6,414 nucleotides of DNA. Source: Chloroflexota bacterium (GTDB lineage: Bacteria; Chloroflexota; Dormibacteria; CF-121). The notes under the pieces are model-generated. The model saw only the letters and a list, made by a program, of their open reading frames with translations, was not told the DNA's origin and ran no database searches. A program made the translations under genes and the position numbers. Of this stretch, positions 1 through 6,412 are shown in pieces; positions within the stretch are counted from its first letter, which is position 1; every line of letters begins with the position of its first letter. Where the stretch lies: contig VBFF01000083.1 in NCBI GenBank assembly GCA_005889285.1, positions 1-6,414 of the forward strand, given 5' to 3'.

Positions 1-207
1 CAACCGCGCGACCGCCCCGCCCGGGTCGGCGACCGGCTCCGTGGCGTCCGCCGTCGGATACCCGAGGACGTCAACGGTGGCAAACAGAAAGTAGAGAGAG
101 GAGAGGCCGGGCCAGACAAGGACCACCTGGCGCCCCGACTGCTGGATCGTGCGCGCGGCGGCCAGCGCGGAAAGCCCGGTGCCGATCACGGCGATATCGG
201 TTTTCAT
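1..207 (-). CDS. glpB: Anaerobic glycerol-3-phosphate dehydrogenase subunit B, N-terminal part (runs off left edge)
   Basis: Only the first 69 codons are present; the frame is open to the window edge. The N-terminus forms a dinucleotide-binding beta-alpha-beta turn (VIGTGLSALAAA, residues 7-18, with G9 and G11). The stretch SSLYFLFATVDVLGY (36-50) followed by PVADPGGAVARL (58-69) lines up with E. coli GlpB, which has SALHFSSGSLDLLSH and then PVADIHSGLESL. GlpB is the second flavin subunit of the GlpABC complex, which oxidises glycerol 3-phosphate at the membrane and passes electrons to quinone. The ATG overlaps the glpA stop as ATGA, so the two are probably translationally coupled and made in equal amounts. 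This neighbour relation is the strongest support for the name, because the visible fragment is short. Another FAD/NAD(P)-binding protein is possible but less likely. Confidence 0.8.
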   Translation of the reverse strand, partial: MKTDIAVIGTGLSALAAARTIQQSGRQVVLVWPGLSSLYFLFATVDVLGYPTADATEPVADPGGAVARL

Positions 208-1874
208 CGTTTACCAGCCACTTCGGCGGGTTCTGCGCTATCGCCCCCTCCCTGACTCTCCCCCGCAAGCGGGCGAGGGAGATTCCGGCTCGGGCGAGGG
301 AGCGGCGACTTCATCAGTTCCCGGTCGAGGTTGTAGAGCTCCATGTGAAGACCGGTCGTGACCTGCATGTTGCGCAGCTGGCTGCCCCAGAAGACGTGGC
401 GAACACCGCGCCAGCGCGTCTCGAGAAAGTCCGCCATCGCCCGAGTCGCGCTCGCACCATCGAGACCGCGGTCGCTGACCAGCCGCGCCGCCAGCCGGTA
501 GGAGCAGATGGCGGCCTGGCAGGGGCCCATACCCGAGCGCGTCCGGCGGCGGACGTCCTCCAGGTCGCGCACCGCGGGGTCCCTGAACCAGGGCGCGACG
601 TCCTGGGGCCGCACCAATTCGCACTCGCAGAGCAGCGGCTGGAGCGGCGGCTCGTCACCGTGCGGCTTGGGAACGCCGAGCAGCGATGGACGGTGGCGCA
701 ACTGGTCGAGGGGTTCCTCCCGATCGTTGAGGGGCACCTCGGCCGTGGTGCACGGGGTGCGCACGCCGAGGTGGCCGGCGGCGACGTCGACGACCCGTTC
801 CGCCATCAAGCGAAAGGTCGTGACCTTGCCGCCGACGATCGAGGTGAAACCCTTGATGCTGTCGCGTTGCTCGTGGTCGATCACGGCGAAGTTGCGGCTC
901 ATCTCGCGGCCTTCCGCCTCCGCGCCCAGGTCGTAGAGGGGCCGCACGCCGGCATAGGCGCGCATGGCGCGCGCCGTCGTGACGCCGTCGAGCATCATGG
1001 CGCCCTCTTCGATCATCCGTCGCACCTCGTCCCATTCGATAGGTAGCGTTTCCGGGTGCGGCACCTTTGCCGACGTGGTCCCGAGGATCGACACGCTCAG
1101 CCCGGGAACCACGATGTCGCCGTCGCCCGGCTTGTGGCAGCGATTGATCGCCGCATGCGCCAGCCGCCGGGAGAGCACGACCATCGTTCCCTTGACCGGT
1201 ACCACCTTGACTTCCACGCCGAGCAGGCGCGCGACCAGCCCGGACCAGGCTCCGGTCGCGTTGATCACCGACTGGCAGGCGATCGATCCCTCCTCGTTCG
1301 TCTTCGAGTCTTTGATGCGCACGCCGGTGACACGATCCCCGTCCCGGAGGAAACCGGTGACCTCCGTGTGCGTGAGCACGCGCGCGCCTCGGCGCCGCGC
1401 CGATTCCACATTTCCCACCACCAGGTAGAAGGGGTCGAGGTGGCCATCCTCGGGCACCCAGAAGACGGTGCGCACCTGCCGGGAAAGGGCGGGCTCGCGC
1501 CGGCGCGCCTCATCGAGCGAAATTCGCTCGCAGGTGATGCCGGTGCGGCGGCAGCCCTCGACAAACCTGGGCTCCCACTCGCGGTCCTCCTCGGTGACCG
1601 ACACGAAGTAGCCGCCGGTATCCTCGACGGTACTGCGCGCGATCCGGCGCAGAATGCGGCCCTCCTCGACGCACTCGATGGCAGCCTGTTCGTCGTTGAC
1701 GCAGTAGCGACCTCCGGAGTGAAGCAGGCCATGTGAGCGGCCGGTCGTGCCCGATGCCAGGTCGCCCTTTTCGACCAGGATGGCGTCGATGCCGCGCAGC
1801 GCCAGGTCGCGAAGCACCCCGGCGCCCGTCGACCCACCCCCGATGACGACAACGCCCGTGCTGGTGTCAGGCAT
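204..1874 (-). CDS. glpA: Anaerobic glycerol-3-phosphate dehydrogenase subunit A (FAD, BFD-like [2Fe-2S] domain)
   Basis: A 556-residue protein (E. coli GlpA has about 542) that oxidises glycerol 3-phosphate to dihydroxyacetone phosphate. The FAD-binding Rossmann motif is VVVIGGGSTGAG (8-19), followed by E35 at the end of the second strand and SGTTGRSHGLLHSGGRY (41-57), a GlpA/GlpD family signature. The substrate-domain blocks NRCHKPGDGDIVVPG (244-258), RAYAGVRPL (305-313) and GFTSIVGGKVTTFRLMAE (342-359) match GlpA. The C-terminal BFD-like domain has CECE (C416, C418) and RRRTRSGMGPCQAAIC (C452, C457). These four cysteines fit a [2Fe-2S] site and separate GlpA from the aerobic GlpD. The start is fixed by an in-frame TGA directly before the ATG; there is no adjacent Shine-Dalgarno, but a strong hairpin lies upstream. 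Homology to E. coli GlpA ends near residue 522. The last 34 residues are encoded by a GC-rich palindromic repeat and are probably an acquired tail. Confidence 0.95.
   Translation of the reverse strand: MPDTSTGVVVIGGGSTGAGVLRDLALRGIDAILVEKGDLASGTTGRSHGLLHSGGRYCVNDEQAAIECVEEGRILRRIARSTVEDTGGYFVSVTEEDREWEPRFVEGCRRTGITCERISLDEARRREPALSRQVRTVFWVPEDGHLDPFYLVVGNVESARRRGARVLTHTEVTGFLRDGDRVTGVRIKDSKTNEEGSIACQSVINATGAWSGLVARLLGVEVKVVPVKGTMVVLSRRLAHAAINRCHKPGDGDIVVPGLSVSILGTTSAKVPHPETLPIEWDEVRRMIEEGAMMLDGVTTARAMRAYAGVRPLYDLGAEAEGREMSRNFAVIDHEQRDSIKGFTSIVGGKVTTFRLMAERVVDVAAGHLGVRTPCTTAEVPLNDREEPLDQLRHRPSLLGVPKPHGDEPPLQPLLCECELVRPQDVAPWFRDPAVRDLEDVRRRTRSGMGPCQAAICSYRLAARLVSDRGLDGASATRAMADFLETRWRGVRHVFWGSQLRNMQVTTGLHMELYNLDRELMKSPLPRPSRNLPRPLAGESQGGGDSAEPAEVAGKR
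248..302. repeat. GC-rich palindromic/direct repeat element inside the 3' end of glpA
   Basis: An exact 12-base direct repeat, CGGGCGAGGGAG, occurs at 270-281 and 291-302, 21 bases apart. An inverted repeat has outer arms CTCCCT (248-253) and AGGGAG (276-281) and inner arms CCCGC (262-266) and GCGGG (269-273). On the coding strand it is read as part of the GlpA C-terminus, and the 21-base spacing repeats LPRP in the peptide. Such words are typical of dispersed intergenic palindromes in high-GC genomes. Here the element lies within a reading frame and ends before the glpA/glpB junction. Confidence 0.65.
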
Positions 1875-1882
1875 TCAACAGA

Positions 1883-1915
1883 AAGGGGAAAGGACCAACG
1901 CGGCCCCTTCCCCTC
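1883..1915 (-). promoter_or_regulatory. Intercistronic hairpin between glpK and glpA
   Basis: Read on the minus strand, GGGGAAGGGGCC (1913-1902) pairs with GGTCCTTTCCCC (1896-1885) around a five-base loop, GCGTT. That is 12 consecutive pairs including two G-U, extendable by an A-U and a G-U pair to 14. It fills most of the 57-base gap, the longest in the operon. The bases after it (TTTCTGTTGA) are only weakly T-rich, so an efficient intrinsic terminator is unlikely. A role in mRNA processing, stability, partial attenuation, or placing the upstream AGGA (1920-1917) near the glpA start would fit better. The function is inferred; the pairing is directly visible. Confidence 0.6.
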
Positions 1916-1931
1916 ATCCTAGCGCGCTTTT

Positions 1932-3491
1932 CTACGCCTTCGCGCCAGCGCCTACCGCTTCGCGGGTCGGTTCCTTCTCGACCCAGCCGAGCGTGCGCTC
2001 GACTGCCTTCTTCCAACCGGCGAGCCCCGCCCGGCGTTGCTCTTCGGTCGACTGCGGCTCGAAGACCTTGTCAACCTGCCAGTTCTTGCGCAGCTCATCG
2101 AGCGTGCTCCAGAATCCCGTGGCCAACCCGGCGCCGTAGGCGGCGCCCAGTGAGGTCGTCTCCTGGACCTGCGGCCGGACCACCTTGACGCCGAGGATGT
2201 CCGCCTGCAGTTGCATCAGGAAGTCGTTCTTGACCGCCCCGCCGTCCACCTTGAGGGTGGTGAGCTTGACGCCCGAGTCCGCCTCCATCGCGTCCGCGAC
2301 TTCCTTCGTCTGGTAGCAGATGGCCTCGAGCGTGGCTCGGACCAGGTGCGCGCGGGTGACATAGCGGGTGAGCCCAACGATCGCGCCTCGAGCGTACATG
2401 TCCCAGTGCGGCGCGAACAGACCGGAGAACGCCGGCACGAAGTAGATCCCGCCGGAGTCTTTGACCGACTTCGCGATGGCTTCGGTCTCGGACGCGTCCT
2501 TGATGATCTGCAGGTTGTCCCGCAGCCATTGGATCGCCGCGCCCGTGATGGCGATGGAGCCCTCCAGGGCGTACACCGACTTCCCCTGCTCCAGCCCGTA
2601 GCCGGCCGTGGTCAGCAGCCCGCTTTTTGACGGAACCGGCGAGGTGCCGGTGTTGAGCAGCATGAAGTTGCCGGTGCCATAGGTGTTCTTCGCCTCGCCG
2701 ACCGCGTAGCAGGTCTGTCCGAAGAGGGCCGCCTGCTGGTCGCCCAGGTCAGCACAGACCGGGACCGCGCCACCCACCGGCCCATTGGCCTTGGTCTGCC
2801 CGTAGAGCTTCTTGTCGCTCGAGGGCCGGATCTGCGGCAGCATGGCCCGCGGCACCTTGATCTTGCTGAGCAGCTCCGCATCCCAGTCGAGCGTCTTGAG
2901 GTCCATCAACATCGTGCGCGAGGCATTGCTGTAGTCGGTGACGTGCGCCCCACCCTCGGGCCCGCCGGTCAGCCACCAGATCACCCAGGTATCGATGTTG
3001 CCGAAGAGCAGGTCGCCGCGCTCGGCCGACGCCCGCGCGCCCGAGACGTTGTCGAGGATCCACTGGATCTTCGGTCCCGAGAAGTAGGTCGCCACGACCA
3101 ATCCGGTCTTGGCCTTGACGGTGGGCTCGACGCCGTCGTTGATCAGCTTCTGACAGATGTCGATGGTGCGGGTGTCCTGCCAGACGATGGCGTTGTAGAC
3201 CGGCTTGCCGGTTTTCTTTTCCCAGACCACCGTGGTCTCGCGCTGATTGGTGACGCCGATGCCCGAGAGCTCGTCGGCCTTGATGCCTTTCTTCGACATC
3301 GAGCCCTTGATCACGCGCTGCGTCTTCTCCCAGATCTCCATCGGGTCGTGTTCGACCCATCCGGGCTTGGGATAGATCTGCTCGTGTTCGAGGTAGTCGG
3401 TCGACACGACCTTGCCATCGTGGCTGAACACCATGAAACGAGTTCCGGTGGTGCCCTGGTCGACGGCTGCGGCGTACTTCTTATCCGCCAT
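1932..3491 (-). CDS. glpK: Glycerol kinase
   Basis: Phosphorylates glycerol with ATP to glycerol 3-phosphate in the cytoplasm. It is a FGGY-family kinase; residue numbers here count from the upstream ATG at 3497 (521 residues). Visible motifs are DQGTTGTR (13-20, phosphate-1 loop), NQRETT (84-89, with the glycerol-contacting Arg-Glu), TYFSG (137-141), GDQQAALFG (252-260, D253 being the catalytic base), [15 protein letters not shown] (270-284), [12 protein letters not shown] (418-429) and [18 protein letters not shown] (446-463). The length is normal for the family (about 500). The Shine-Dalgarno AAGGAGG touches the upstream ATG at 3497 but sits six bases before the ATG at 3491, so I chose 3491 (519 residues). 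The loop that binds fructose 1,6-bisphosphate in E. coli has Asn and Ala in place of G230 and R236. The IIA-Glc contact segment near the C-terminus is also not conserved, so regulation probably differs. Confidence 0.96.
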   Translation of the reverse strand: MADKKYAAAVDQGTTGTRFMVFSHDGKVVSTDYLEHEQIYPKPGWVEHDPMEIWEKTQRVIKGSMSKKGIKADELSGIGVTNQRETTVVWEKKTGKPVYNAIVWQDTRTIDICQKLINDGVEPTVKAKTGLVVATYFSGPKIQWILDNVSGARASAERGDLLFGNIDTWVIWWLTGGPEGGAHVTDYSNASRTMLMDLKTLDWDAELLSKIKVPRAMLPQIRPSSDKKLYGQTKANGPVGGAVPVCADLGDQQAALFGQTCYAVGEAKNTYGTGNFMLLNTGTSPVPSKSGLLTTAGYGLEQGKSVYALEGSIAITGAAIQWLRDNLQIIKDASETEAIAKSVKDSGGIYFVPAFSGLFAPHWDMYARGAIVGLTRYVTRAHLVRATLEAICYQTKEVADAMEADSGVKLTTLKVDGGAVKNDFLMQLQADILGVKVVRPQVQETTSLGAAYGAGLATGFWSTLDELRKNWQVDKVFEPQSTEEQRRAGLAGWKKAVERTLGWVEKEPTREAVGAGAKA

Positions 3492-3497
3492 ACCCAT

Positions 3498-3504
3498 CCT
3501 CCTT
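3498..3504 (-). promoter_or_regulatory. glpK ribosome binding site that decides its start
   Basis: On the minus strand the dhaL stop TAA merges into AAGGAGG, an almost perfect anti-16S match. It has zero spacing to the ATG at 3497 and a normal six-base spacing to the ATG at 3491. This favours the second ATG (protein beginning [10 protein letters not shown]). Confidence 0.8.
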
Positions 3505-4165
3505 ACGTAGTCGTTGTCGATGCTCGCTGGGGTAACGCCGCCAGGCTGTCGCTCAGCGCGCGAAGCATCAGGTAGGACGAGGTTGCCCCCGGATCCTGGT
3601 GGCCGATGCTGCGATCGCCGAGGTAGCTGGCGCGCCCCTTCAGCGCTTTGAGCGGAATCGTCGCCTTCATCCCTTTTTCGGCCGCGTCTGCCGCCGCGGT
3701 CAGCGCCTGCTCCAGGGGCGCTCCGCTATCGAGAGCTTGCTTGGCCTGCTCGATCGCCGGGGTTAGTGCGTCGACCATCGTCTTGTCGTTGGGGTTCGCC
3801 TTGCCCCGCTCCACCACACCCTTGAGGCCCGCTTCGAGCGCGCCCACGAGATCCCGGTCGGAGACCTCCGCTTTCCCATCCAGCGCGGCGCCGGCCCGCA
3901 GGAAAAAGGTGCCGTAGAGTGGCCCGCCGGCGCCGCCCACCGAGCCGACGAGGGCCATCCCGGTGGTCTTGAGCAGCGTGCCGACGTCCTTATCGCGGAC
4001 CGGGGCGAGTTTGACCAGCACGGTCTGGAAGCCCCGGTCCATGTTGATGCCGTGATCGCCGTCGCCGATGGCGGCGTCCAGCCCAGTCAGGTACTGCTTC
4101 TGCTCGGCCACGATGCCGGCATAGCGCTCCAGCCAGGCGTAGATCTGCGCGCCGGTCACCGCCAT
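3503..4165 (-). CDS. dhaL: Dihydroxyacetone kinase, nucleotide-binding subunit DhaL
   Basis: A 220-residue DAK2/DhaL-domain protein (E. coli DhaL is about 210) that carries the nucleotide used to phosphorylate dihydroxyacetone held on DhaK. The Mg-nucleotide site [18 protein letters not shown] (29-46) has D30, D35 and D37 at exactly the E. coli positions. The glycine-rich [14 protein letters not shown] (75-88) and [21 protein letters not shown] (176-196) complete the family signature. The gene starts eight bases after the dhaK stop and lacks a well-placed Shine-Dalgarno (nearest is GGAAGG, 13 bases from the ATG), so translation probably depends on ribosomes leaving dhaK. In PTS-dependent systems DhaL holds ADP permanently and is re-phosphorylated by DhaM. 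No DhaM is seen here, so the phosphoryl donor is unknown. The tail STTTT (216-220) is unremarkable. Confidence 0.94.
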   Translation of the reverse strand: MAVTGAQIYAWLERYAGIVAEQKQYLTGLDAAIGDGDHGINMDRGFQTVLVKLAPVRDKDVGTLLKTTGMALVGSVGGAGGPLYGTFFLRAGAALDGKAEVSDRDLVGALEAGLKGVVERGKANPNDKTMVDALTPAIEQAKQALDSGAPLEQALTAAADAAEKGMKATIPLKALKGRASYLGDRSIGHQDPGATSSYLMLRALSDSLAALPQRASTTTT

Positions 4166-4173
4166 GACGAGTC

Positions 4174-5202
4174 TTAGACCTTCCAGCGAAGAGCCGGGGT
4201 GTGCACCGGCGCATCCCAGAACTTCGTGGTCTCGGCATCGAGCTTGAGCAGCGTCACCGAGCAGCCGGCCATCTCCAGCGAGGTGATGTAGTTGCCGACC
4301 AGTGAGCGCGTTATCTTGATCCCTTCGCCGGTCAGGTACCGATTGACCGCGTTGAAGATCACGTAGAGCTCGATCAAGGGCGTCCCGCCCATGCCGTTGA
4401 CGAACGCGAGCACCTCATCGCCGCGCTTGTAGGGCAAGTCTTTGACGATGGTGCTCGTCAGGATCTCGGCGATTTCGTCCGCCGACTTCAGCTTGGTTCG
4501 TTCCCTTCCGGGCTCGCCATGGATGCCGATGCCCAACTCCATTTCGTCATCGGCGATCTCAAACGTCACCTTGCCTGCCGCCGGCACGATGCACGACGTG
4601 AGCGCCATCCCCATGCTGCGGCCGTTTGCGTTGACTTTCTTCGCCAGCGTCGTGACCGCGTCGAGGTCCGCACCGGCCTCAGCGGCGCCCCCGACAATCT
4701 TCTCCAGCAAAACCGTGACACCCACGCCGCGGCGCCCGGCCGTGTAGAGGCTGTCCTGGACCGCGACGTCGTCGTTGGTGATGACGGCATTGACTTTGGC
4801 GCCCTCTCCACGTGCCAACTCCGCCGCCATCTCGAAGTTCATGATGTCGCCCGTGTAGTTCTTGACGATGTGCAGGACGCCGGCCCCGCCATCGACCGCC
4901 GCCGTCGCCCGCGCCATCTGGTCGGGTGTCGGCGAGGTGAACACCGCACCGGGACACGCCGCATCCAGCATGCCCAGGCCGACATAGCCGCCGTGCATCG
5001 GCTCGTGACCGCTGCCACCCCCCGACACCAGGCCAACCTTGCCTTTGCGCGGTGCATCCTTGCGGATGATCACGTTGGGGTCGTACTCCACGCGGATCAG
5101 GTCGGCGTGCGCCGCGGCCATTCCGGCCATGGCGTCCTTGACCTCCGTCTCCGGCGTGTTGATCAACTTCTTCAGCCTGGTCGTCACCGTTGTTTGTGCC
5201 AT
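4174..5202 (-). CDS. dhaK: Dihydroxyacetone kinase, substrate-binding subunit DhaK
   Basis: A 342-residue DAK1-domain protein that binds dihydroxyacetone covalently and presents it to DhaL for phosphorylation to dihydroxyacetone phosphate. The key residues appear at a constant offset of +10 from E. coli DhaK. H228 in GIGIHGEPG (224-232) is the hemiaminal-forming histidine. H66 in [15 protein letters not shown] (61-75) and D119 in [11 protein letters not shown] (113-123) are the acid/base pair. The length fits a stand-alone DhaK and not the fused DhaK-DhaL kinase of the ATP-dependent Citrobacter type. The start is supported by AGAGGAGG about six bases before the ATG, in the 12-base gap after the small membrane protein gene. 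DhaK and DhaL both sitting between a glycerol channel and glpK ties them to glycerol or dihydroxyacetone use. Kinases for related ketoses such as erythrulose share this fold, so the exact substrate is inferred. Confidence 0.95.
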   Translation of the reverse strand: MAQTTVTTRLKKLINTPETEVKDAMAGMAAAHADLIRVEYDPNVIIRKDAPRKGKVGLVSGGGSGHEPMHGGYVGLGMLDAACPGAVFTSPTPDQMARATAAVDGGAGVLHIVKNYTGDIMNFEMAAELARGEGAKVNAVITNDDVAVQDSLYTAGRRGVGVTVLLEKIVGGAAEAGADLDAVTTLAKKVNANGRSMGMALTSCIVPAAGKVTFEIADDEMELGIGIHGEPGRERTKLKSADEIAEILTSTIVKDLPYKRGDEVLAFVNGMGGTPLIELYVIFNAVNRYLTGEGIKITRSLVGNYITSLEMAGCSVTLLKLDAETTKFWDAPVHTPALRWKV

Positions 5203-5214
5203 CGCTTCCTCCTC
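5203..5214 (-). promoter_or_regulatory. dhaK ribosome binding site
   Basis: The whole gap between the TAA of the small membrane protein gene and the dhaK ATG reads GAGGAGGAAGCG on the minus strand. GGAGG lies at normal spacing and is one of the two strongest Shine-Dalgarno sequences in the block, implying efficient independent initiation. Confidence 0.75.
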
Positions 5215-5505
5215 TTACTTACCGGCCGGCAACACGCGTCGGAACATGAATCGTCCGATTCCTTTCCCCATCAGCAATCCGAGCCCGATGGCCAGCAGAT
5301 TGATCCCGAGTGCCATGGGTTTGAACGGCTTATCCACCAATGCGAGCAACACGGCGCCGACTGCCAGCCCGGCACCCCCGATCAGAAGGATGCGATTCAG
5401 CCGTTGGAGGGGCGTGCCCGCCACCGCCCGAGGGCGGGGCGAGGGTTCGACCCCTCGCCCGCCGCCCGGGGCTTTACCGATCTGTCGCTTGAGCCGTCGA
5501 GACAC
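5215..5505 (-). CDS. Small two-helix membrane protein of unknown function
   Basis: I do not recognise this 96-residue protein. The first ~35 residues are basic and Gly/Pro-rich (MSRRLKRQIGK, then GGGRGVEPSPRPRAVAG). Two hydrophobic segments follow, about 39-58 (ILLIGGAGLAVGAVLLALVD) and 64-82 (MALGINLLAIGLGLLMGKG), joined by a short DKPFKP turn, and the C-terminus GRFMFRRVLPAGK is basic. The positive-inside rule puts both ends in the cytoplasm. The start is GTG with AGGAG four bases upstream, overlapping the stop of the channel gene (7-base gap); this favours it over an in-frame GTG at 5424, which would give a 69-residue protein without a binding site. Residues ~12-28 coincide with a GC-rich palindrome, so the N-terminal region may be partly repeat-derived. 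Its place between the glycerol channel and dhaK suggests a membrane role in the pathway, but no function can be assigned. Confidence 0.8.
   Translation of the reverse strand: MSRRLKRQIGKAPGGGRGVEPSPRPRAVAGTPLQRLNRILLIGGAGLAVGAVLLALVDKPFKPMALGINLLAIGLGLLMGKGIGRFMFRRVLPAGK
5432..5467. repeat. GC-rich hairpin inside the 5' part of the small membrane protein gene
   Basis: On the plus strand, GGGCGG (5432-5437) plus GGCGAGGG (5438-5445) pair with CCCTCGCC (5452-5459) plus CCGCCC (5462-5467). This makes 14 G-C-rich pairs with one two-base bulge (5460-5461) and a six-base loop, TTCGAC. The word GGGCGAGGG (5437-5445) is also in both direct-repeat copies at the glpA 3' end, and its complement CCCTCGCCC is at 5452-5460. 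A shared dispersed element is likely but not proven, since GC-rich words recur by chance. Confidence 0.5.
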
Positions 5506-5512
5506 GATTCTC

Positions 5513-6412
5513 CTACGCCCGCGTCCGCGCCGCTTCGGCTACCGGGACCGTATCCGGACCGACTGGAGCCGGCAGGTGCTGGTGGATGAAAAAGTCGTAG
5601 ATCCACGCGCCCAGAGGCCCGCCAATGAGTGGGAACCCGGTCGTAATCAGGAGGTTGAAGTTCTGACCGGGGATGGCGTTCGAGCCGTACCCGATGAACA
5701 GCCCCCAGATCCGCGGACCGAGGTCACGCGCTGGGTTCAAGGACGCCATCTCGATCGGAGCAAACAGGCCGACCAGGGCGGCCACGACGAAACCGATCGC
5801 GATCGGGGCCAGGTTGGCCGCCGACGGCATCCGGTCCTCGACGATGCCGAGGATGCAGATCACCAGGATCGCGGTGATGATGATCTCGGTTCCGGCGCCC
5901 CGCCACCACGGATCCTGCGTCAGGTAATCGGCGCCACCCTTGAGCGCCGGATGACCCGCATACCCGACGAGCCCCGGGTGCGGCCAGTTCGCCCAAAAGA
6001 TGAGCCCGCTCGTTACCCCGCTGGTCTCGCCTCGCACGATATGGTTCGCATTCTCGTACGCGACGATGATCCCGTTCCATACGAAGGACACGCCGACGGC
6101 TGCGATGAACGCGCCGACGAGTTGCGAACCGATGTACCCCGGCACCTTCGACCAGGGAAAGCCGCGGCGCCAGGCCAAGGCCAGTGTTACGGCCGGGTTC
6201 AGATGCGCGCCGGAGACCGCCCCGGCAGCGTAGATCGCGAGGATAACCGCGAATCCCCAGAAAAATCCCGCCCCCAGCAGGCCGGCCAAGAAGCCAGTGC
6301 CGTTTGCGCCCGCGACCGCGAACGCAACGAAGCTATCGCCGAGGAAAACCAGAAGGAATGTTCCCAGCACTTCCGCCAGGTACTTTTTAGTCCAGCTTTC
6401 GGCTACCGCCAT
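5513..6412 (-). CDS. glpF: Aquaporin-family glycerol uptake facilitator
   Basis: A 299-residue major intrinsic protein in the cytoplasmic membrane, letting glycerol and similar small uncharged solutes pass. It has six hydrophobic segments and two half-helices with NPA boxes: SGAHLNPAVT (67-76) and ASLNPARDLGPRIW (223-236). The Asp after the second NPA-Arg (D230), followed by L231, is the glyceroporin form rather than the Ser-Ala of water channels. HIVRG (124-128) also matches E. coli GlpF. An ungapped alignment to E. coli GlpF gives the pore-filter positions W52, V214, A223 and R229, where GlpF has W48, G191, F200 and R206. The loop between helices 3 and 4 (about 120-172) is long and carries several Trp. 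The ATG is three bases from the window edge, so its binding site and the operon promoter are not visible. The name rests on family and operon context; another solute is possible given the altered filter. Confidence 0.9.
   Translation of the reverse strand: MAVAESWTKKYLAEVLGTFLLVFLGDSFVAFAVAGANGTGFLAGLLGAGFFWGFAVILAIYAAGAVSGAHLNPAVTLALAWRRGFPWSKVPGYIGSQLVGAFIAAVGVSFVWNGIIVAYENANHIVRGETSGVTSGLIFWANWPHPGLVGYAGHPALKGGADYLTQDPWWRGAGTEIIITAILVICILGIVEDRMPSAANLAPIAIGFVVAALVGLFAPIEMASLNPARDLGPRIWGLFIGYGSNAIPGQNFNLLITTGFPLIGGPLGAWIYDFFIHQHLPAPVGPDTVPVAEAARTRA

Larger units (their letters stand above)
1..6412 (-). other. Glycerol/dihydroxyacetone utilisation operon (partial)
   Basis: Seven consecutive same-strand genes have junctions of 7, 12, 8, 11, 57 and -4 bases. 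They encode channel, small membrane protein, DhaK, DhaL, GlpK, GlpA and GlpB, all but one in the conversion of glycerol or dihydroxyacetone to dihydroxyacetone phosphate. The operon is cut at both ends: the promoter is beyond 6414, and the rest of glpB plus any glpC or dhaM is beyond position 1. Co-transcription is inferred from spacing and function. Confidence 0.85.

Noticed and set aside
249..302. CRISPR-like repeats in the glpA tail
   Set aside because: There are only two 12-base copies inside a reading frame, with no array, no longer repeats and no cas genes.
345..1046. Plus-strand open frame of 233 codons opposite glpA
   Set aside because: It lies entirely antisense to conserved GlpA domains, including the iron-sulfur region, and has no family motif; it is a codon-bias shadow.
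1883..1915. Intrinsic terminator between glpK and glpA
   Set aside because: The stem is strong but is followed by TTTCTGTTGA rather than a run of T, and glpA continues the same pathway on the same strand; processing or translational control fits better.
1871..1917. Possible 16-codon leader ORF starting at an ATG within the glpK-glpA gap and overlapping the glpA start
   Set aside because: The only Shine-Dalgarno-like bases abut its ATG with no spacing, its peptide has no attenuation pattern, and it mostly encodes the hairpin itself.
2943..3575. Plus-strand open frame of 210 codons opposite glpK and dhaL
   Set aside because: It spans the junction of two real minus-strand genes, and its composition mirrors their third-position GC.
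4519..5589. Long plus-strand open frame of 356 codons opposite dhaK and the small membrane protein gene
   Set aside because: It is fully antisense to well-supported genes, the translation is Arg/His/Ala-rich low complexity with no recognisable domain, and long antisense frames are expected in GC-rich DNA.
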